Assembly: GCA_012270465.1 (NCBI GenBank)
Contig: JAAXIH010000219.1
Coordinates: 24,341-66,867, forward strand
Reading direction: 5' to 3'
Source: Synechococcus sp.
GTDB taxonomy: Bacteria; Cyanobacteriota; Cyanobacteriia; PCC-6307; Cyanobiaceae
DNA length: 42,527 nucleotides
The notes below the pieces were generated by a model that was not told the origin of the DNA, made no database searches, and saw only the letters and a list, made by a program, of their open reading frames with translations. Below are positions 1-8,848 of this stretch, in pieces (within the stretch, counting starts at the first letter, position 1; the number at the start of each line of letters is the position of its first letter). Made by a program: the position numbers and the translations under genes.

Positions 1-297
1 GAATTGATGGCTCAGGCGTCTGCGGCGGGTTTGGTGCTGGCGATGCGCCTGCACGGCTTGATCTTGGCGGCGCGAGCTGGGGCTCCGGTGGCGGCCTTGA
101 GCTACGACCCGAAAGTGGCCGCTGCCGCCGAAGCGTTGGGCTGTCCTTGGGCTGATTTGCAGCCGTTGCCCGCAGCTGAGACGTTGCTGTCCAGCTGGCA
201 GCAACAGCTCGATCAACCGCAGCCCAGCGCAGCCATCGAGGCTCAGGTGCGCTCCGCGGCGCAGCATCAAGCGCTGCTTAGACCTGCAACTCCTTGA
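1..297 (+). CDS. csaB: C-terminal fragment of a polysaccharide pyruvyl transferase (CsaB-like); 5' end outside window
   Basis: Open from position 1; LVLAMRLHGLILAARAGAPVAALSYDPKVAAAAEALG resembles the CsaB C-terminal domain (MRLHxLI / YDPKV motifs). Confidence 0.8.
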   Translation, partial: ELMAQASAAGLVLAMRLHGLILAARAGAPVAALSYDPKVAAAAEALGCPWADLQPLPAAETLLSSWQQQLDQPQPSAAIEAQVRSAAQHQALLRPATP

Positions 298-826
298 GGG
301 TGCTGAGCACTTCTTGGCTGTGAATCGAAGGGTTCACACCAACAAAGCGGGCCCGCAGGATTCCATCGGGGTCGATCACGAAGGTGTGGCGTTGGCTGAA
401 GGGGGGAATCCAAGAGCCATAAAGCTTGCTGACGGCGCCGCCTGGATCCGATAACAGCGGGAAATCAAGTCCTTCGCTGGTGCAAAAGCTGGCGTGTTTT
501 TCGCTGCCATCGGCGCTGACGCCCACCACTGCTGCATCAGCAGCTTTGTAGAGGCTTAGATCGCGCTGAAATCCTCGGGCTTCCAGGGTGCAGCCGCTGG
601 TGAAATCGCGCGGATAGAAATAGAGAACGAGCCAGCTGCCGCGAAAGTCGTCGCGCTGCAACCTCTGCCCAAGGGCGCCGTTCTGGCCCGCTGATTCCAG
701 ATCGAAATCAGGGGCCAATTGATCAAGGGCCGGCAAGGTCCCGCCCATTGCTGCTGCAGGGCTCGGCCGCAGGGCCAATAAGGGCAAAGCCCCGAGCAAT
801 TTGAGGAATTCTTGGCGCTGCATCAC
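278..826 (-). CDS. Peroxiredoxin (PrxQ/BCP-type) with N-terminal signal-like segment
   Basis: 182 aa; LVLYFYPRDFTSGCTLEARGF peroxidatic Cys motif; FPLLSDPGGAVSKLYG; hydrophobic N-terminus ending AAAMGG. Confidence 0.88.
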   Translation of the reverse strand: MMQRQEFLKLLGALPLLALRPSPAAAMGGTLPALDQLAPDFDLESAGQNGALGQRLQRDDFRGSWLVLYFYPRDFTSGCTLEARGFQRDLSLYKAADAAVVGVSADGSEKHASFCTSEGLDFPLLSDPGGAVSKLYGSWIPPFSQRHTFVIDPDGILRARFVGVNPSIHSQEVLSTLKELQV

Positions 827-860
827 AGCTGGTCAGCGGCCGCCAAGTTAGGCAGCTCGC

Positions 861-1097
861 TCAGATCTTGGCGAGGTTGATGCCGAGCTCTTTGGCGTAC
901 GCGCCCAAGCCTTTCTTCTGAATGGTGCGCAGGGCTGAGGTGGAGACGCGCAGCTTCACCCAGCGGTTGCCCTCGGCCCACCACAGGCGCCGCTCCTGCA
1001 GGTTCACCTGCTGCAGCTTCTTGGTGCGCACGTGGGAGTGGCTGACAGCCATGCCGTTGTTGGCGCGCTTGCCGGTGAGTTGGCAGACCCGAGACAT
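861..1097 (-). CDS. rpmB: 50S ribosomal protein L28
   Basis: 78 aa [27 protein letters not shown]... typical L28. Confidence 0.97.
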   Translation of the reverse strand: MSRVCQLTGKRANNGMAVSHSHVRTKKLQQVNLQERRLWWAEGNRWVKLRVSTSALRTIQKKGLGAYAKELGINLAKI

Positions 1098-1273
1098 GAC
1101 TGACTTCCTTCTGAACGAATTGAATCGGACGCAATGATCCGAATGGCCAATCTTTGATCAATTAGCCAAGGGCTAAGCCTACCAACTCACTTCAATCTTC
1201 AGTCAATCTCCCGCTGCTGGTGCCTGAAAGCGCGGCGCAAGCGAGTTAAGACCGAAGCGTGGTGATCCCGTGC

Positions 1274-2788
1274 ATGGCTGATCCTCTTTTGCTGGCCCTT
1301 GATCAGGGCACCAGCAGCTCCCGCGCCGTGATCTTCGATGGCAGCGGCCAAGCCTTGGCCTCGGCTCAAGTTCCGTTGCCAATTCACTACCCAGCCGATG
1401 GCTGGGTGGAACAAGACCCCCTGGCGATTTGGAGCAGCCAGCTGCAAGCCATGCAGCAGCTGGAGGCCCAATTGAGCCCAGAGCAGCGTGCAGCTGTGGC
1501 GGCTTGCGGCATCACCAATCAGCGCGAAACCACGGTGCTGTGGCGTTCGGATGATGGCCAGCCCTGCGGACCAGCCTTGGTTTGGCAAGACCGGCGCACC
1601 GCGTCGATCTGCCGCCAGTGGCGCGATCAAGAGGGAGCTGAGAGCTGGCAGCAGCGCACCGGCCTGGTGCTCGATCCCTATTTCAGTGCCAGCAAGGTGC
1701 GGTGGCTGCTGGAGAACAACGCTGAAGCAGCTGCCGCTAAAGCGGCCGGAACCGTGCGCTTTGGCACCGTTGACAGTTGGTTGCTCTGGCAGCTGACCAG
1801 TGGTTCGGTTCATGCCACCGATCTCAGCAATGCCAGCCGCACGCTGCTGTTGGATCTCGACCGCGGCTGTTGGCTGCCGGAAGCCTGTGAGCGGGTTGGC
1901 TTAACGGAGTCGGCGTTGCCGGAGCTCAAACCCTGCCGCAGCCAATTCGGCAGCATCGCCGCAGGCCTGCCCTTTGCGGGGGTGCCGATCACAGCCCTGC
2001 TGGGGGACCAGCAGGCGGCCAGTTTTGGCCAGCTCTGCCTGGAACCTGGCCAAGCCAAATGCACCTATGGAACAGGTGCGTTTTTGGTCATCAATGTGGG
2101 CTCAACGCCTGTGCGAGCACCCGGTGGCTTGCTCAGCACCGTGGGCTGGACCGAGGCCGATGGGAGCATCACTTATTGCATTGAAGGCAGCCTCTTCAAT
2201 GCCGGCACCGTTGTGCAATGGCTGCGCGATGGCTTGGGGTTGATCCCCAGCTCAGCGGCGATCGAGGAGTTGGCTGCTTCCGTTGAAAGCGCTGGCGAGC
2301 TGATGTTGGTGCCAGCTTTCACCGGTTGGGGCACTCCCCACTGGGACCCTGAAGCCCGCGGATTGTTGATTGGCCTGACCCGCGACAGCGGACCTGGCCA
2401 CATTGCTCGGGCTGCCCTCGAGGGCATCGCTTTGGCAGTGACCACGCTCACCCAACTGGCTGAGCAGGCTTTGGGGCAGCCATTGCAAGAGCTGGCGGTT
2501 GATGGCGGCGCTGCCGCTTCCGATCTTTTGTTGCAGGCTCAAGCCGATAGCAGCGGGGTGCCGGTGCGCCGCCCTGATCAGCTCGAGAGCACGGCCTTGG
2601 GTGTGGCCCTGTTGGCTGGTTTATCGGCTGGATGCTTGAGCGACCTCAACGCCGCGCGCCAAGTGCGAGCCGCCGGCAGCCGGCGCTTTGATCCGGCCTT
2701 GAACAAGGCTGAGCGAGAACGCTGGTTGAAGCGCTGGGATAGCGCCGTTCATCGTTGTTTGGAGTGGCATGGCGATGCCCTGCGCTGA
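1274..2788 (+). CDS. glpK: Glycerol kinase
   Basis: FGGY family; LALDQGTSSSRAVIFD, GITNQRETTVLWRSDDGQP, LLGDQQAASFGQ, CTYGTGAFLVINVG; ORF opens at 1259, ATG at 1274 preferred. Confidence 0.95.
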   Translation: MADPLLLALDQGTSSSRAVIFDGSGQALASAQVPLPIHYPADGWVEQDPLAIWSSQLQAMQQLEAQLSPEQRAAVAACGITNQRETTVLWRSDDGQPCGPALVWQDRRTASICRQWRDQEGAESWQQRTGLVLDPYFSASKVRWLLENNAEAAAAKAAGTVRFGTVDSWLLWQLTSGSVHATDLSNASRTLLLDLDRGCWLPEACERVGLTESALPELKPCRSQFGSIAAGLPFAGVPITALLGDQQAASFGQLCLEPGQAKCTYGTGAFLVINVGSTPVRAPGGLLSTVGWTEADGSITYCIEGSLFNAGTVVQWLRDGLGLIPSSAAIEELAASVESAGELMLVPAFTGWGTPHWDPEARGLLIGLTRDSGPGHIARAALEGIALAVTTLTQLAEQALGQPLQELAVDGGAAASDLLLQAQADSSGVPVRRPDQLESTALGVALLAGLSAGCLSDLNAARQVRAAGSRRFDPALNKAERERWLKRWDSAVHRCLEWHGDALR

Positions 2789-4331
2789 TCTGCTGATCAT
2801 TGGCGGTGGCTCCAGTGGCGCTGCCCTGGCCTATGAGGCTGTGCGCCGCGGGCTCAAGGTCACCCTGCTGGAGGCCGAAGATCCAGCGGTGGGCACCAGC
2901 TCCCGCAGCACCAAGTTGTTGCACGGCGGTGTGCGCTACCTGGAGCTCGCCGTCAAAAAAGCGGATCCAGCCCAGTTCAAGTTGGTGCGCGAGGCCCTAG
3001 TGGAACGCGGGCACTGGATCCGCCAGGCACCCTTTTTGGCTCACACCCTCAATTTGGTGCTGCCCACCGAGGGGCTGATCGAGCGCAGCTACTACCGCCT
3101 GGGTCTTGGTTTTTATGACCTGATGGCGGGTTCGGCTGGGCTGGGGCCCACCAGCAGCCTCAATGCCGAGGGGGTGCAGCGCACGTTCCCAGGGTTGGAC
3201 CGCCGATTTAACGGCGGTGTTCGCTACAGCGATGGGCAGTTCAATGACGCGCGCTTGAACCTGCTGCTGTTGCTCACAGCAGCGCGAGCTGGCCTTGAGG
3301 TTGTGCGCGATTGCCGTGTTGTTGGTTTCGAGCGCACCGATGGACACCTCAGCGCCGCGATTAGTGAAGGTCCAGGCGGTGAGCAGCAACGCTGGCCTGC
3401 CCGCGTGATCGTTAATGCCACCGGGATCGCGGCCGATCAACTGCGTTTGCTGGCTGACCCTGATGCCGAAGCGCGGCTGCTGGTCAGCCGCGGCACCCAT
3501 CTGGTGCTCAAGAGCAACCTCTGCGCTGGTGGTGATGGCCTCTTGATTCCCCGCACCAGTGATGGCCGGGTGCTGTTTTTGCTGCCCTTTTTTGGTCGCA
3601 CGCTGCTGGGAACAACCGATATCCCCTGCCCAGCGGCGGAAGCCACCGTGGTGTCGGACCAAGAGCGCAGCTATCTGCTCGACCATCTCGCTCGCTGGTT
3701 CCCCGATGGCAGCGCTGGTGAGGTGGGCAGTGCCTGGGCGGGTGGCCGTCCTTTGATTCGAGCGGCTGGTAGCTCTGCCTCCAGTAGTCGGCTGGTGCGT
3801 GAGCACGAGGTGGAACAGCTGCCCAGTGGACTGATCAGCCTGCTTGGAGGCAAATGGACCACCTGCCGGGTGTTGGCCCTCGATGCCTTGCAACTGGTGC
3901 TGGAGCGTCTTGGTGGAGCTGAGCCGGTCGCTCAGCCTCTGCCGCTGCTCGGCAGTGCCGCCGATTGCGATCAAACCGTTCCGCAGTTGCAGGCTCTGCG
4001 GCCACGCCTGCTGGAGCAGTTGCCCGATCACGCCCAACAAGCGGCCCAGGTGGATCACCTGATTGCCAGCTATGGCTTGCGGGCGGAAGAGGTGATTCAC
4101 CACGCCCAGCAACCCGGCGAGCTGGAGCCGCTCAGTGAGGTGGTGCCCATTTGCCGCGCCGAGTGGCGCTTCAACATCGCTCAGGAGTGGGCGACAACAT
4201 CCAGTGATCTGCTCAGCCGCCGGAGCCGTTTGGCGTTATTGGATCAGCAGGAGACCGCCAGGCTCTCGTCAATGGCGTCTGAGTTGCTACTCGAATCAGG
4301 CTCCACATCGCCGATCAACCACCAGCAGTAG
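2769..4331 (+). CDS. glpD: FAD-dependent glycerol-3-phosphate dehydrogenase
   Basis: LLIIGGGSSGAALAYEAVRRGLKVTLLEAED dinucleotide fold; GTSSRSTKLLHGGVRYLE; start overlaps the glpK 3' end. Confidence 0.94.
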   Translation: MAMPCADLLIIGGGSSGAALAYEAVRRGLKVTLLEAEDPAVGTSSRSTKLLHGGVRYLELAVKKADPAQFKLVREALVERGHWIRQAPFLAHTLNLVLPTEGLIERSYYRLGLGFYDLMAGSAGLGPTSSLNAEGVQRTFPGLDRRFNGGVRYSDGQFNDARLNLLLLLTAARAGLEVVRDCRVVGFERTDGHLSAAISEGPGGEQQRWPARVIVNATGIAADQLRLLADPDAEARLLVSRGTHLVLKSNLCAGGDGLLIPRTSDGRVLFLLPFFGRTLLGTTDIPCPAAEATVVSDQERSYLLDHLARWFPDGSAGEVGSAWAGGRPLIRAAGSSASSSRLVREHEVEQLPSGLISLLGGKWTTCRVLALDALQLVLERLGGAEPVAQPLPLLGSAADCDQTVPQLQALRPRLLEQLPDHAQQAAQVDHLIASYGLRAEEVIHHAQQPGELEPLSEVVPICRAEWRFNIAQEWATTSSDLLSRRSRLALLDQQETARLSSMASELLLESGSTSPINHQQ

Positions 4332-5974
4332 TCGTAGGCCGAGAGATACACAAACCAGTGGTCGCTGGCGGCTGGGAAGGGGCATCCGCCCAGCACCTCG
4401 CGCACGAGCTGCCCTTGCCACGGTCCAAGATCCAGGCGCGTTGAGGCCGGAGTGCTGCTGAGATTCACCGCCACCAGCACCGTCATCTCCTCGGTTTGAC
4501 GGATGTAGCTGATCACGCCCGGGTGGCTGGTTTTCAGCAATTGGAAGTCGCCATGCCGCAGGGCAGGCAGCAAGCGGCGGCTGAGCAGGGTGTGGCGATG
4601 CCAGTTCAGCAGCGAGCCGTTCAAGCTTTTTTGAACGGCCACATTCACCATCTGGCAGTTGTATCCAGGTCGGGTGATGGGGGGCAGCACCAGCAGTGGA
4701 TCGGGTGCCTTGGAGAAGCCACCGTTGCGTTCGGCTGTCCAGGCCATGGGGGTGCGATTGGCATCACGGTCCCGCAGACCGGGGTAGTCCCCCATCCCCA
4801 GCTCATCGCCGTAGTAGATGCAGGGCATTCCCGGCAGGCTGTAGAGCAGCGCGTGCAGCGCTTTATTGGGGCGCGGATCACCGTTCAGCAAGGGGGAGAG
4901 CCGCCGGTTGATGCCCCAATTCAGCCAATGCCCTTCGGCATTGGGAAAGCCTTCACGAACGCGATTGACGATCTCTTCAGGCACCAGATAGCCATCGCCC
5001 AGCCAGAGTTCGTCGTGATTGCGCAGGGGCAGTGCCCAGCGGCAGCCGGGGCTCAACTCGCGAAACTGAGTCAGGAAGTCGTGCAACCCGCTGACCTCTC
5101 CGTGCGCCACCGCAGCGAACAGGTGGGCCGTCAGGGCGAAGTTGAAGGCTGAGTGCAGCTCATCGTCGGCGATGTAGGGCATCGCTTCCTGCACCGGTTG
5201 GATGGCCTCAGCCAGCAGCAGCACCTCCTCACGGCCCAACTGCTTGCAGCGCTCTGCCGCTCGGGTGCGCAGCCGGCGCAGGAACCCATGGGTTTCCGGT
5301 AACCCCTCGCAGCGGGTGCCTTCGCGCTCAAATAGGAACGGGATGGCATCAAGACGAAAACCGTCGATGCCCCGATCGATCCAAAAGTCGAGCACATCGA
5401 GCATCGCCTCTTGAACTTGCGGGTTGTCGTAGTTCAGATCCGGCTGGTGCCGCAGGAAGCGGTGCAGGTAGTACTGCCCGGCCACCGGATCCCACTGCCA
5501 ATTCGACTGCTCAAAATGGCGGAACAGCACAGGCGCGTCGCTGTAACTGCTGTCGTCGTCGCGCCAGACATAAAAGTTGCGCTCGGGTGAGTCGCGCTCA
5601 GCCCAACGCGCCCGCTGGAACCACAGGTGCATGTCACTGGTGTGGTTCAGCACCAGATCAAAGAGCACTTTCAAGCCCAGCCCATGGGCATGGGCAATCA
5701 ATGCATCGAGAGCCTGAAGATCTCCAAGGTCGGGATGCACCGCCTTGTAATCGGTGATGTCGTAACCGCCATCGCGCAGCGGCGAATCACAGATGGGCGT
5801 CATCCAGACCGCATCCACGCCAAGCCAATGGAGATAGTCCAGCCGTTGTCTGAGGCCGTCCAAATCCCCGATCCCATCGCCATTGCCATCGGCGAAGCAG
5901 CGAGGAATCAGTTCGTAGATCACCGAACCCTCCCACCATGGGGAGGTGCTCTCAGCTGCGGGGTTGCTGGCCAT
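4244..5974 (-). CDS. GH13 alpha-glucosidase/trehalose-synthase-like enzyme
   Basis: 576 aa; GH13 motifs DLVLNHTSD, GFRLDAIPF, LLLAEA, LRNHDE; closest in style to the TreS catalytic domain. Confidence 0.85.
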   Translation of the reverse strand: MASNPAAESTSPWWEGSVIYELIPRCFADGNGDGIGDLDGLRQRLDYLHWLGVDAVWMTPICDSPLRDGGYDITDYKAVHPDLGDLQALDALIAHAHGLGLKVLFDLVLNHTSDMHLWFQRARWAERDSPERNFYVWRDDDSSYSDAPVLFRHFEQSNWQWDPVAGQYYLHRFLRHQPDLNYDNPQVQEAMLDVLDFWIDRGIDGFRLDAIPFLFEREGTRCEGLPETHGFLRRLRTRAAERCKQLGREEVLLLAEAIQPVQEAMPYIADDELHSAFNFALTAHLFAAVAHGEVSGLHDFLTQFRELSPGCRWALPLRNHDELWLGDGYLVPEEIVNRVREGFPNAEGHWLNWGINRRLSPLLNGDPRPNKALHALLYSLPGMPCIYYGDELGMGDYPGLRDRDANRTPMAWTAERNGGFSKAPDPLLVLPPITRPGYNCQMVNVAVQKSLNGSLLNWHRHTLLSRRLLPALRHGDFQLLKTSHPGVISYIRQTEEMTVLVAVNLSSTPASTRLDLGPWQGQLVREVLGGCPFPAASDHWFVYLSAYDYCWWLIGDVEPDSSSNSDAIDESLAVSC

Positions 5975-6043
5975 GGAACGGGCACCCTCGACGAGGGTCT
6001 GTCTCTGGAATAGACCCGCTTGGGCGTGCTTGTCAGCAGGCGG

Positions 6044-7243
6044 TTAGGAGCCCAGTTCGTTGGCTAGCTGCTCAAACCAGGCCACATAGGCATCGGGCCC
6101 ACCCGGCACGAGCACATCGGGCTTGAGGGGATCATCGGGATCGCTCAGGCCCTTGAGTTCTGGGTGTTGCAGGCTGGGGCGATCCACCTCGCCAGCGCTG
6201 CTGTCCACCAGCACAACCCGGTTCTGGCGGCCAAACCGGTTGCCCAGCTCCTGCAGCAAGGTCAAGAAGCCCCGATCGCTGCCGCCGCGGCGCCAGCCGC
6301 CCTGGCCATCGGGCTCTGAGGTGATGGTGTCGCCCACCCCCACCAGCACCGGCATGTGTTCAACAGCGATGCTGCGCTGACAGAGCTCCAGCAGCTCGGT
6401 GTGACCGGTTGGGGCACTGCGGGCGTTGAAATGTTCACCAAGGGGGGCGTTGCCGGTGCGCCTGGCGATGTGGTCGTTGATCAGGGCCAACAGGCCCGCC
6501 TCCTTCACCGCACCCCGCAGCATGAACTGAACATCTGTGGTGCCGACATTGCCTGGTGCGGCTGGCTTGGGGAGTTCCACCCCATCGCTGCTGCCCAGGT
6601 TGGGGGCCAGGTGCAGGAAAAAGCAGCCGCGCTGGTCGCCTGCTTCAGCCTCGGCCAAAAGGTTTTGCATCAGGGCCAGGCTGCGCTGCTGCAGCTGCTG
6701 TTGGCGCTCAACATCCCCCGATAGCTGGCTGAACAGGGCATTGAGATTGATGGTGGGGCTCAGCGGGTTGGCCAGGATCGTGCGTTGGAATAGCGCGTCC
6801 CGCTCCTGGTCTGTCAGCTCCGGCAGCAGGGGTGTCAGCTGCTGGTTGAGGCCCTCCAAAATCTTGGCTGGAAGGGCGTCCAAGGTGGCCAGCTCAGCGT
6901 CGCTGATGCCGGGATAGGTGATTTGGCCAAAGCGGTCTTGCCACTGCACCCCCCCGGCGGCCAATCCGGGCAGGTAGAGCCCCTCTTCGGCTGGGTTCGC
7001 AGTACCGGCGAGTGCCCTTTCCACCAGGGGGTTCACCCCGCGAAGACCGGCGTGCTCGCCATTGGTGAGCACGCAAAAACGGCCTTGCAGCGTTGCGGCT
7101 GCTCGGATGTAGGGCGCTGGCATCACCCTGGTGAGGGGATCGAGCACCAGCGGCATGCAAACCCCATCGAGGTCTTGCACCATCAGCCAGTCCGGCTGGT
7201 GCCGCAGTTCTTCCTGCAGGGCCTCGAGGCTCAGGTTGGCCAT
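6044..7243 (-). CDS. stpA: Glucosylglycerol 3-phosphatase
   Basis: 399 aa; WLMVQDLDGVCMPLVLDPLTRVM, VLTNGEHAG; StpA/GgpP-like; encoded beside ggt/ggpS genes. Confidence 0.88.
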   Translation of the reverse strand: MANLSLEALQEELRHQPDWLMVQDLDGVCMPLVLDPLTRVMPAPYIRAAATLQGRFCVLTNGEHAGLRGVNPLVERALAGTANPAEEGLYLPGLAAGGVQWQDRFGQITYPGISDAELATLDALPAKILEGLNQQLTPLLPELTDQERDALFQRTILANPLSPTINLNALFSQLSGDVERQQQLQQRSLALMQNLLAEAEAGDQRGCFFLHLAPNLGSSDGVELPKPAAPGNVGTTDVQFMLRGAVKEAGLLALINDHIARRTGNAPLGEHFNARSAPTGHTELLELCQRSIAVEHMPVLVGVGDTITSEPDGQGGWRRGGSDRGFLTLLQELGNRFGRQNRVVLVDSSAGEVDRPSLQHPELKGLSDPDDPLKPDVLVPGGPDAYVAWFEQLANELGS

Positions 7244-7315
7244 GGACGGACGCTGGCAAGGAGATCAACGAGGATGCTTTCACGGATCTGCTCGGTCAAG
7301 GCCTGAGCAGGCCGC

Positions 7316-8848
7316 TTGAACGGTTGTAGGTGCGTTTTGCAGAACGGCTTTTTTGAATCCAATCTCGATCCCAGTCGCATCCGCGATCGCTTGCTGGAGC
7401 TCGAGAACGGCAAGGTTGGCTTCTACAGCGTGGGGCTGTACCCCATTTCATTGGCCTACAACTGCGCCATGCAGACAGCGGATCCTCAGCTGCTGCTGGC
7501 ACCGCGACCTGGCCGCTCTCTTTTGGGGGCTTTCCCAAAAAACGACATTGCCGGCATGGATCCGGACCATTTGGCGACCGTTGAGGCCATGGGATCCCAC
7601 TTGGAGGGCTCGGAGCGGGTTCCGAACACCCTTGAGGACCTGATTCGGCGCTGTGAGCTGGTTGTGATCAGCTCGAACAGCAACCACGTCGAAGACGATT
7701 TGCAGGAAGCCATCGCCACGCGCGAGGCCCTGCAGCGGGAGCATGTGGTGCTGGCCTGTTTAGCGGGATCCTTCACCCACGATCCGATCGCCAATGAGGC
7801 CTATGTGCTCTGCGATAAGGCTCCCAACCTGGCCTTCTTTTCCGGCTTCCATCGCCACGGCGCCCTGCGCAACCCGCTCGACAGCTTCACTGCGAACTTC
7901 TGCCATCCCGATGCGCTTTCCGCACTCCTGGGCGCGCGGATGCTCGATCGCCTCTCCCCGAATATTCAGGTGTCACCGGGGGTGCACAACATCGAGGGGC
8001 AATACATCAAGGCCGCCAAAAACATGGCCTCGATCTTTGCGGGTTTTGGCTACACCTTCCATTCCGAAAACCCCGGTGTTCTGCCCACCCTGCTGACGCT
8101 GTTGCTGGAGCAGTGTCTTGATCAGGCCGCCACGGTCTCCATCTCACGGCGCGATCGTCAGCGCCTCTACCACCGGCAGGCCATCGCCCTCACGGAGCTG
8201 GGTTACGGCGTTCAGCGCATTGAAGCGGCTTTGGTGCGCGATGGGGATATGGAAAAGGTGCGCGACCACACGTTTTCCCAGCTCACCGCGATGGTGGCTG
8301 ATGTGCGCGGCAGCATGATGCCGCCCACGGTGGGCAGCCCCACCCGCAACTTTCAAGCCGGGGTGCAGCTCGCTCTCCAGATGCGCAAGCTGGGCCGCTG
8401 CCCCAACGGCATCGATGAGCTTGAGCAGTGGTGTGAAGAGGCTGGAATCGCCAAAGGTGGCCTGGAAGGCCTGCGTTCCCTGCGTTACTGGCCCCAGATC
8501 GTGCGTCAGTACGGCATTGCTCTGCACGATGCCTCGCTGATCAACCTGCTTTACATGGCTGTCTTCGGCCGCCAGGCCTCGAAGGAATCAGCCTTTGAGG
8601 TGATGACGCAAAGCCGCGAGCTCAGCAACTACTGCCAGGAATCGGTGCGCCCCACCCACAGCCGGCGCTACGCCGAGGCGCTGCAAAACCTCGATAACCC
8701 CGCTGCCATGGATTTGGTGGTGAGTGCCGTGGTGGCGGCCCTGGCCAGGCGCTCAAAAGATGACGGCAGTTTTGTCGACGATGCCAGCGACGACGACGAC
8801 ATGCCCGCCTACCTCAAGGCGATGAATGTGATTGAAACGGTGTGGTGA
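7316..8848 (+). CDS. Divergent GpsA-like (NAD(P)-dependent glycerol-3-phosphate dehydrogenase-like) protein, unassigned function
   Basis: 510 aa ORF with no upstream in-frame ATG/GTG (TTG at 7316 or 7337); VHNIEGQYIKAAKNMASIFAGFGYTFHSENPGVLPTLLTLLLEQ resembles the GpsA GVE-KN-AIaaG-G-N segment. Confidence 0.7.
   Translation: MNGCRCVLQNGFFESNLDPSRIRDRLLELENGKVGFYSVGLYPISLAYNCAMQTADPQLLLAPRPGRSLLGAFPKNDIAGMDPDHLATVEAMGSHLEGSERVPNTLEDLIRRCELVVISSNSNHVEDDLQEAIATREALQREHVVLACLAGSFTHDPIANEAYVLCDKAPNLAFFSGFHRHGALRNPLDSFTANFCHPDALSALLGARMLDRLSPNIQVSPGVHNIEGQYIKAAKNMASIFAGFGYTFHSENPGVLPTLLTLLLEQCLDQAATVSISRRDRQRLYHRQAIALTELGYGVQRIEAALVRDGDMEKVRDHTFSQLTAMVADVRGSMMPPTVGSPTRNFQAGVQLALQMRKLGRCPNGIDELEQWCEEAGIAKGGLEGLRSLRYWPQIVRQYGIALHDASLINLLYMAVFGRQASKESAFEVMTQSRELSNYCQESVRPTHSRRYAEALQNLDNPAAMDLVVSAVVAALARRSKDDGSFVDDASDDDDMPAYLKAMNVIETVW

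Noticed and set aside
823-1161. 112-aa minus-strand ORF covering rpmB
   Set aside because: Out-of-frame with rpmB, which is unmistakable; low-complexity translation.
2997-4112. 371-aa minus-strand ORF inside glpD
   Set aside because: Antisense shadow ORF; Gln/Gly-rich translation with no motifs, while glpD is clearly coding.
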